Shown here piece after piece: positions 1-4,109 of a stretch of 7,095 nt of DNA (its first letter is position 1; the number at the start of each line of letters is the position of its first letter). Made by a program: the position numbers and the translations under genes. The notes below the pieces were generated by a model. That model was given only the letters and a program-made list of their open reading frames with translations, searched no databases and was not told the DNA's origin. This DNA comes from Spirochaetaceae bacterium (GTDB taxonomy: Bacteria; Spirochaetota; Spirochaetia; WRBN01), in contig JAHHUI010000072.1 in assembly GCA_020024055.1 (NCBI GenBank), forward strand, positions 1 through 7,095, in the 5' to 3' direction.

Positions 1-47
1 ATCCTGTTCTGTTCGCGCTGAAAAATTTCTGGGCTGTGGGGGCATAA
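1..47 (+). CDS. C-terminal end of an upstream gene (partial, unidentified)
   Basis: The frame beginning at base 3 is open from the window edge and ends in PVLFALKNFWAVGA followed by TAA at 45-47, one base before the ATG of the hydrogenase gene. This close spacing suggests an operon with translational coupling. In related organisms the gene upstream of this hydrogenase type is often the NuoF-like flavoprotein subunit (HndC/HydB), but the visible tail does not show the usual ferredoxin-like ending, so I do not assign it. A second open frame (from base 2) ends in TGA at 65-67, overlapping the ATG at 64, and is the alternative reading. The frame ending at 47 has slightly more typical codons: the other uses ATA and AGA, which are rare in neighbouring genes. 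Confidence 0.35.
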   Translation, partial: PVLFALKNFWAVGA

Positions 48-48
48 A

Positions 49-1818
49 ATGGCAGAGAAAGAAATGATCGCAATTAAGATTAACGGCAAAGAAATTGAAG
101 TGGAAACCGGCACAATGATTTATCATGCGGCAAAGCAGGCTGGCTGGGTGATTCCTACATTGTGCTATCACCCCGATGTGCCCCAGACGGGCAGCTGCGG
201 CATCTGTGTGGTGCAGGTGGAAGGGGGACGCATGCTGCGTGCCTGCAACACAAAAGTGCAGCCGGGCAAGAATTATCTCACGCATTCGCCTGAAGTGCTG
301 GAAGTGCGGCGCACCGTGCTGAAAGAGATTTTGGCAGAGCACCCCGAAGACTGTCTGCATTGCCGAAGAAGCGGAAATTGTGAATTACAAAATCTGGCGA
401 TTGAGTTCAAGCTGCGCGATGCGGTGGCGGGCCAAAGATCTGTGAAAGAAGACAAAGTGGATGACAGCTGTGCTGTGGTGTTTGATACACGCTATTGTGT
501 GCATTGCACGCGCTGTGTGCAGGTGTGTTCCAAAATACAGGGCATTGGCGCGCTGGAATTGGTGGGCACGGGGGAAAACAGCCGTATTCGCCCTGTCGGC
601 GGCGGCGCTTTGGCCCAGAGCCCTTGTATTAAATGTGGACAATGCGCAGCGCATTGCCCCGTGAATGCCATTCGTGAAAATGATGATATTGTGCCTTTGC
701 AAAAGGTGATTGCCGCAAAGGAGCATTTTGTCACTGTGCAAATAGCGCCGGCTGTCCGCGTGAGTATTGGCGAGGCATTTGGTATGCCGGTGGGCTCACT
801 GGTCACGGGCAAGCTGTTCACAGCTTTGCGCATGCTGGGCTTTGATGCTGTGTTCGATACCAGTTTTGGTGCTGATTTGACCGTGATGGAAGAGGCAACG
901 GAATTTCTGCAGCGCATGAACAATCCCGATGCCGTGTTGCCGATGATTACTACATGCTGCCCCAGCTGGGTGGAATATATGGAGCGTTTTTATTATGATA
1001 TGATTCCGCATTTTTCCAGCTGCAAGTCTCCCATGATGATGACGGGGGCGATGATTAAAACATATTATGCCAAGAAAAAGGGCCTGGATCCCAAGAAAAT
1101 CTTCAATGTGGCCATTATGCCCTGCACCAGCAAGAAAGAGGAAATTCGCCGCCCGGAGATGACAGGCAAGCATGATTATGGTAATGATATGGATTTAGTG
1201 CTGACCACAAGAGAGCTGGCACGGATGATTCAGGAAACGGGGATTGATTTTGTCAATCTGCCTGCACAACAGCCGGATGAATTTGCCGGCGAGTATACAG
1301 GCGCGGGGGTAATTTTTGGGGCCACCGGCGGCGTGCTGGAGGCCAGCTTGCGCACGGCGGCGCATTTGGCAGGAGAGAAGCTGGACAGCCTGGAATTTGA
1401 GGATCTGCGCGGCCTGAAAGGCGTGAAAGAAACTGTGGTGAATATGGGTGGCAAAGAGATTAAAATCGCTGTGGCCCATGGCATTAAGCATGTGGCTGGT
1501 GTGCTCGATCGTATCCGCGACGCCAAGGAAAAAGGCGAAAAGCTGCCTTGGCATTTCATTGAGGTGATGGCCTGTGCTGGCGGCTGCATTTCCGGCGGGG
1601 GCCAGATTTACAGCATGAAAAAAGAGACCCGCGAAGAGCGCATTGCTTCTTTATATACGGAAGACCGCGCCATGCCGCGCCGATGCAGCCATGATAATCC
1701 GGCAATTCAGGAATTGTATGCCAATTTCCTGAAGGAACCCGGCGGCCATCATTCGCATGAATTGCTGCATACACATTATACTCCGCGCCCGGTGGCCGGT
1801 GCCGAAGCAAAGAAATAA
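49..1818 (+). CDS. hndD: [FeFe]-hydrogenase catalytic subunit, NAD(H)/ferredoxin-linked HndD/HydA type
   Basis: This 589-residue protein is the catalytic subunit of a cytoplasmic [FeFe]-hydrogenase, reducing protons to H2 (or the reverse). Cluster sites run in order: an N-terminal [2Fe-2S] domain (C39, C50, C53, C66), a His-Cys [4Fe-4S] site (H98, C102, C105, C111), two ferredoxin [4Fe-4S] sites (C150/C153/C156/C160 and C193/C196/C199/C203), and the H-cluster domain. H-cluster motif L1 is TTCCPSW (C303, C304), L2 is MPCTSK (C359, K362), and L3 is EVMACAGGC (C509, C513). The proton-path residues known from Clostridium CpI appear kept: E282, E285, C303 and S323. The tail with LLHTHY near residue 575 and the length fit subunits of electron-bifurcating hydrogenases that work with NuoE- and NuoF-like partners; those partners and the HydEFG maturases are not in the window. 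L3 ends GGGQI where the family usually has proline. The ATG at 49 follows a G-rich stretch at 38-42; the ATG at 64 is an alternative start. The gene symbol is by family resemblance. Confidence 0.95.
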   Translation: MAEKEMIAIKINGKEIEVETGTMIYHAAKQAGWVIPTLCYHPDVPQTGSCGICVVQVEGGRMLRACNTKVQPGKNYLTHSPEVLEVRRTVLKEILAEHPEDCLHCRRSGNCELQNLAIEFKLRDAVAGQRSVKEDKVDDSCAVVFDTRYCVHCTRCVQVCSKIQGIGALELVGTGENSRIRPVGGGALAQSPCIKCGQCAAHCPVNAIRENDDIVPLQKVIAAKEHFVTVQIAPAVRVSIGEAFGMPVGSLVTGKLFTALRMLGFDAVFDTSFGADLTVMEEATEFLQRMNNPDAVLPMITTCCPSWVEYMERFYYDMIPHFSSCKSPMMMTGAMIKTYYAKKKGLDPKKIFNVAIMPCTSKKEEIRRPEMTGKHDYGNDMDLVLTTRELARMIQETGIDFVNLPAQQPDEFAGEYTGAGVIFGATGGVLEASLRTAAHLAGEKLDSLEFEDLRGLKGVKETVVNMGGKEIKIAVAHGIKHVAGVLDRIRDAKEKGEKLPWHFIEVMACAGGCISGGGQIYSMKKETREERIASLYTEDRAMPRRCSHDNPAIQELYANFLKEPGGHHSHELLHTHYTPRPVAGAEAKK

Positions 1819-1831
1819 GGTTATATTTAGC

Positions 1832-1845
1832 GTAAAGAGCTTTAC
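1832..1845. repeat. Short inverted repeat in the hydrogenase-pta gap
   Basis: GTAAAG and CTTTAC form a perfect 6-base inverted repeat separated by only two bases (AG). In RNA this allows about five pairs with a four-base loop. There is no T-run after it, so it is not a classical terminator. It could be a small RNA-processing or stability hairpin, or a dyad operator. It does not match the Rex consensus (TTGTGA...TCACAA type). It may be chance. Confidence 0.3.
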
Positions 1846-1853
1846 AAGAAACA

Positions 1854-1860
1854 AGGGAGG
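1854..1860 (+). promoter_or_regulatory. Ribosome-binding site of pta
   Basis: AGGGAGG lies nine bases before the ATG at 1870 and is a strong Shine-Dalgarno match. It also decides the start: a closer ATG at 1861 runs into a stop after two codons (ATG AGA TAG), so 1870 is the usable start. Confidence 0.85.
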
Positions 1861-1869
1861 ATGAGATAG

Positions 1870-2862
1870 ATGAATTTTGTTGAACGCCAAAGGCAGCTGG
1901 CAAAGCAGAAGCAGAAAAAAATTGTTTTGCCCGAAGGCACAGAGCCCAGAATTGTGCAGGCAGCCAAGATATTGATGGATGAGGAACTGGCAAAAGAAGT
2001 GGTATTGCTGGGAAAAAAAGAGGCTATTGAAGCCGCCGGCAAAAAAGAGAATATTGATGTCAGCCGTTTCACGCTCATCGATCCTGCCACAAGCGATCTG
2101 CGTGAGGCTTTTGCCCGGGATTATTATGAACTGCGCAAACATAAGGGTGCCACTTTGGAAAGCGCGAAAGAAGATATTTTAGATACATTAAGGTTTGGTG
2201 CCCTTTTGCTGCGCAATGATAAGGTGGATGCCATGGTGGCTGGGGCCGAGCGCACCACCGGCGATGTGCTGGTGGCCGGGTTCACCATTGTGAAAACCGC
2301 CCCGGGCGTGAAATATGCTTCCAGCTGTATGGTGATGGATTTGCCCGATAAAAAATGGGGCAAAGACGGGAATATGATTTTCTCTGACTGTGCCACCATT
2401 CCCGACCCGGATGTGCAACAGCTGGCTGAAATTGCCATTGCTTCATGCGAAAGCTGTAAAAAATTCTTGGATGCAGAGCCTGTGTGTGCCATGCTGTCTT
2501 TTTCCACCAAGGGCTCAGCCAGTCATCCGAATGTAGATAAAGTAGTTGAGGCTTTAAAGATTGTGAAAGAAAAACGCCCTGATTTGAATGTGGATGGCGA
2601 ATTGCAGCTGGATGCGGCTGTGGTGGAAGAGGTGGGCAAGAAAAAGGCCCCCGGCAGCAGCGTGGCCGGCAAAGCTAATGTGCTGATTTTCCCTGATTTG
2701 CAGGCCGCCAATATTGGCTATAAATTAGTCCAGCGCTTTGGCAATGCCGGCGCTTATGGTCCCTTTATGCAGGGTTTTGCCAAGCCTATCAGCGACCTTT
2801 CTCGCGGCGCCACAGTGACAGATGTGGTCAATACATGTGCTGTTTTGCTGGCCCAGCCATAA
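1870..2862 (+). CDS. pta: Phosphate acetyltransferase (phosphotransacetylase)
   Basis: This enzyme converts acetyl-CoA plus phosphate to acetyl phosphate and CoA in the cytoplasm. Acetate kinase then makes ATP, giving acetate as end product. The 330 residues match the short, single-domain form of the family, without the long N-terminal regulatory part of the E. coli enzyme. Family marks are LPEG (20-23), YELRKHKG (86-93), KTAPG (142-146), FSTKGSA (211-217), DGEL (242-245), the APGSSVAGKANV stretch (260-271), FPDL (274-277) and ISDLSRG (307-313). By alignment from memory with the Methanosarcina thermophila enzyme, R89, S311, R312 and D318 correspond to its R87, S309, R310 and D316. Its R133 appears replaced by V135 (DVLVAG), in a segment that otherwise aligns without gaps. 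C193 and C196 form a CxxC pair. A phosphate butyryltransferase is less likely given the length and motifs. The gene follows the hydrogenase by 51 bases and is probably cotranscribed with it. Confidence 0.93.
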   Translation: MNFVERQRQLAKQKQKKIVLPEGTEPRIVQAAKILMDEELAKEVVLLGKKEAIEAAGKKENIDVSRFTLIDPATSDLREAFARDYYELRKHKGATLESAKEDILDTLRFGALLLRNDKVDAMVAGAERTTGDVLVAGFTIVKTAPGVKYASSCMVMDLPDKKWGKDGNMIFSDCATIPDPDVQQLAEIAIASCESCKKFLDAEPVCAMLSFSTKGSASHPNVDKVVEALKIVKEKRPDLNVDGELQLDAAVVEEVGKKKAPGSSVAGKANVLIFPDLQAANIGYKLVQRFGNAGAYGPFMQGFAKPISDLSRGATVTDVVNTCAVLLAQP

Positions 2863-2865
2863 AAA

Positions 2866-2870
2866 AGGAG
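2866..2870 (+). promoter_or_regulatory. Ribosome-binding site of the small membrane protein gene, long spacing
   Basis: AGGAG sits just after the pta stop codon (2860-2862). The gap to the ATG at 2884 is 13 bases, longer than the usual 5-9. An in-frame ATT at 2878 would give a spacing of seven and add two residues, but ATT starts are rare, so ATG remains the preferred start. Confidence 0.55.
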
Positions 2871-2883
2871 AAAAAGAATTATC

Positions 2884-3105
2884 ATGTTAAAAAGTGTTTT
2901 ATCTTTTACAATAGGCATTCTGACCATCCTGGCCAGATTTTACCCTGCTCTCATCGCTGTGGTACCGGTGGTGGGTGTGCTGTTGTCTATTTTGGCCATG
3001 CGCAATGCCAGTAAATTTCAAATCTTTGTGGCCACTTTATCCATGGCTGTGTGTATTGTGGGTATTGTGATCACACTCATTCCGCGCGGCGTGATGCCAT
3101 CCTGA
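2884..3105 (+). CDS. Small two-helix membrane protein of unknown function
   Basis: I do not recognise this 73-residue protein. It is very hydrophobic. A first long apolar stretch covers about residues 7-39 and is broken by ARFYPA (17-22), so it could be one long helix or a hairpin. A short polar loop (RNASKFQ, 40-46) follows, then a second helix at about 47-67. The pattern of an apolar segment ending in a SILAMRNA-like turn followed by a second helix resembles small DUF4190-type membrane proteins, but this is only an impression. There is no signal-peptidase site and no catalytic motif. It lies 21 bases after pta with a Shine-Dalgarno sequence, and its codon use looks like that of its neighbours, which supports a real gene at the end of the hydrogenase-pta unit. 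Its TGA stop lies inside the convergent hairpin at 3098-3133. Confidence 0.75.
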   Translation: MLKSVLSFTIGILTILARFYPALIAVVPVVGVLLSILAMRNASKFQIFVATLSMAVCIVGIVITLIPRGVMPS

Positions 3106-3133
3106 AAGCTTTTAAAAAGTTCTTTCTAGGATG
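3098..3133. terminator. Imperfect hairpin between convergent genes, likely shared transcript end
   Basis: CATCCT (3098-3103) pairs with AGGATG (3128-3133). GAAAG (3104-3108) pairs with CTTTC (3122-3126), with T3127 bulged. CTTT (3109-3112) can pair with AAAG (3116-3119), with T3120-T3121 bulged and a three-base loop. That gives 15 pairs in total. The stem contains the TGA stop of the small membrane gene (3103-3105) and the TAG stop of the GerMN gene (3126-3128, minus strand). Its position at the meeting point of two converging units fits a bidirectional terminator or a 3'-end stabiliser. No T-run follows on either strand, so it is not a textbook intrinsic terminator. Confidence 0.5.
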
Positions 3134-4034
3134 TGCGGAAAGATTCTCGAGAGAGAGGATTTCCAACGTAAATCCCCTCATGCAGATAATCTATTTTTTT
3201 GCCTTCCAGCAGGATTTGCACAGACTGAACAGAAGGAAATTCGGTGGCTGTATAGACAATCTGCTGCAGCTGGGCCTGATAGCCGTCTGTGCCCAGGGGG
3301 TTGAACTGGAAATCTTCACTGAAGTCTAAATAGGCCACGCCGTCTTTCACTGTGGCCGAAATGAGGCGCGAGCCTTCGGGAATCAGGCTATACATGCCAT
3401 GACTGCGCTCTGAGAGCGAGGGGCCTTTCAACAGAGATTCTATCGTGAAGGTCAGCGGCGATTTTGTGTCGTCAATTTCTATCGCTGCTCCGCGCAGGCT
3501 TAGATATCCTGAGTCTGTGGCGCGAATGAAAAAGACACGCGTGGTGCGTTTCTTTGTTTTGGGCGCTTTCTTCTTTGGCTGTTGTTTTTTCTCTTCTTTC
3601 TTTTCCGCTATGGGCGTAATAATCTCGGTCTGGACGGTTTCTGTAATCATCTCTTCTTCTTTTTCTGTTTCGCTCTCTTGTTTATTTTCCTTGCTTTCTG
3701 ACGAAGTCACTTGGCTCAGCAGCTGCTCAACGATATTTTCACCCTCTTCATTTTGAGTATTTTGTGATTGTTCATTTTGTTCTTCTGCCTGGCTGCTGCG
3801 GCCTTGGTCAATGAATTTGGATGCGTCTTCAATGGGTGTATTGGTGATGGGAGTTTTTCTGCGCACTTCCACAAAGCCCGCCAGCTGGGGGCCTTTGCGC
3901 TGGGAAAAATCACCATAGATATAAATAAGGCCGATGATGGCAACAAAGCCGGAAAAGAGCAACAAAAACATAATCAGAGAAGAGTAGCTGTCTTTTTCCT
4001 GGTGGCCTCGATTTCCGCGCTGCTGTCTGTTCAT
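3126..4034 (-). CDS. Membrane-anchored GerMN-domain protein
   Basis: This 302-residue protein has an arginine-rich cytoplasmic N-terminus (1-19), a single membrane helix at about 20-41, and then an extracytoplasmic part. Residues 80-142 form a low-complexity linker rich in Glu, Gln, Asn and Ser, and 144-164 a lysine-rich run. The GerMN domain follows at about 166-287, marked by FFIRA (168-172), LLKGP (201-205), LIPEGSRL (217-224), AYLDFSEDF (234-242) and the QLQQIVYTATEFPSV region (255-269). GerMN domains occur in spore germination proteins of Bacillus and also as envelope proteins in non-sporulating bacteria; their biochemical role is largely unknown and no catalytic residue is expected. The uncleaved helix suggests anchoring in the inner membrane, with the charged linker spanning part of the periplasm. 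The gene lies 75 bases downstream of polA on the same strand. Its ribosome-binding site is weak: AGAAAG lies more than ten bases before the ATG. Confidence 0.85.
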   Translation of the reverse strand: MNRQQRGNRGHQEKDSYSSLIMFLLLFSGFVAIIGLIYIYGDFSQRKGPQLAGFVEVRRKTPITNTPIEDASKFIDQGRSSQAEEQNEQSQNTQNEEGENIVEQLLSQVTSSESKENKQESETEKEEEMITETVQTEIITPIAEKKEEKKQQPKKKAPKTKKRTTRVFFIRATDSGYLSLRGAAIEIDDTKSPLTFTIESLLKGPSLSERSHGMYSLIPEGSRLISATVKDGVAYLDFSEDFQFNPLGTDGYQAQLQQIVYTATEFPSVQSVQILLEGKKIDYLHEGIYVGNPLSRESFRTS

Positions 4035-4109
4035 AATTGATAATAACTCTTTCTTTTATCGAGTTTATCGTGCTGAATTTTACAAACCTGAAGATAAAGA
4101 ATCGCCGTT
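4035..4109 (-). other. AT-rich spacer between polA and the GerMN gene
   Basis: These 75 bases hold no open frame of note. On the minus strand a CGATAAA motif occurs twice, eight bases apart (4070-4064 and 4062-4056). I see no convincing -35/-10 pair and no hairpin with a T-run, so the GerMN gene may be read through from polA or have a weak promoter that I cannot identify. Confidence 0.4.

Noticed and set aside
492..1589. Several minus-strand frames of 119-143 codons opposite the hydrogenase
   Set aside because: The plus strand encodes all H-cluster motifs without interruption. The antisense frames have no family features and overlap one another.
3160..3180. TCTCGAGAGA palindrome near the end of the GerMN gene
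   Set aside because: It is short, lies within codons for the conserved-looking C-terminus, and is not placed like a regulatory site; a chance palindrome is sufficient explanation.
3445..3756. Plus-strand frame rich in Phe and Ser that looks like a membrane protein
   Set aside because: It is the complement of the lysine- and glutamate-rich linker of the GerMN protein; AAG/GAA codons read backwards give Phe and Ser runs.
4035..4109. Possible minus-strand promoter with TTGTAA and a GATAAA box
   Set aside because: The spacing would be about 19 bases and the boxes match the consensus poorly; AT-rich spacers give such matches by chance.
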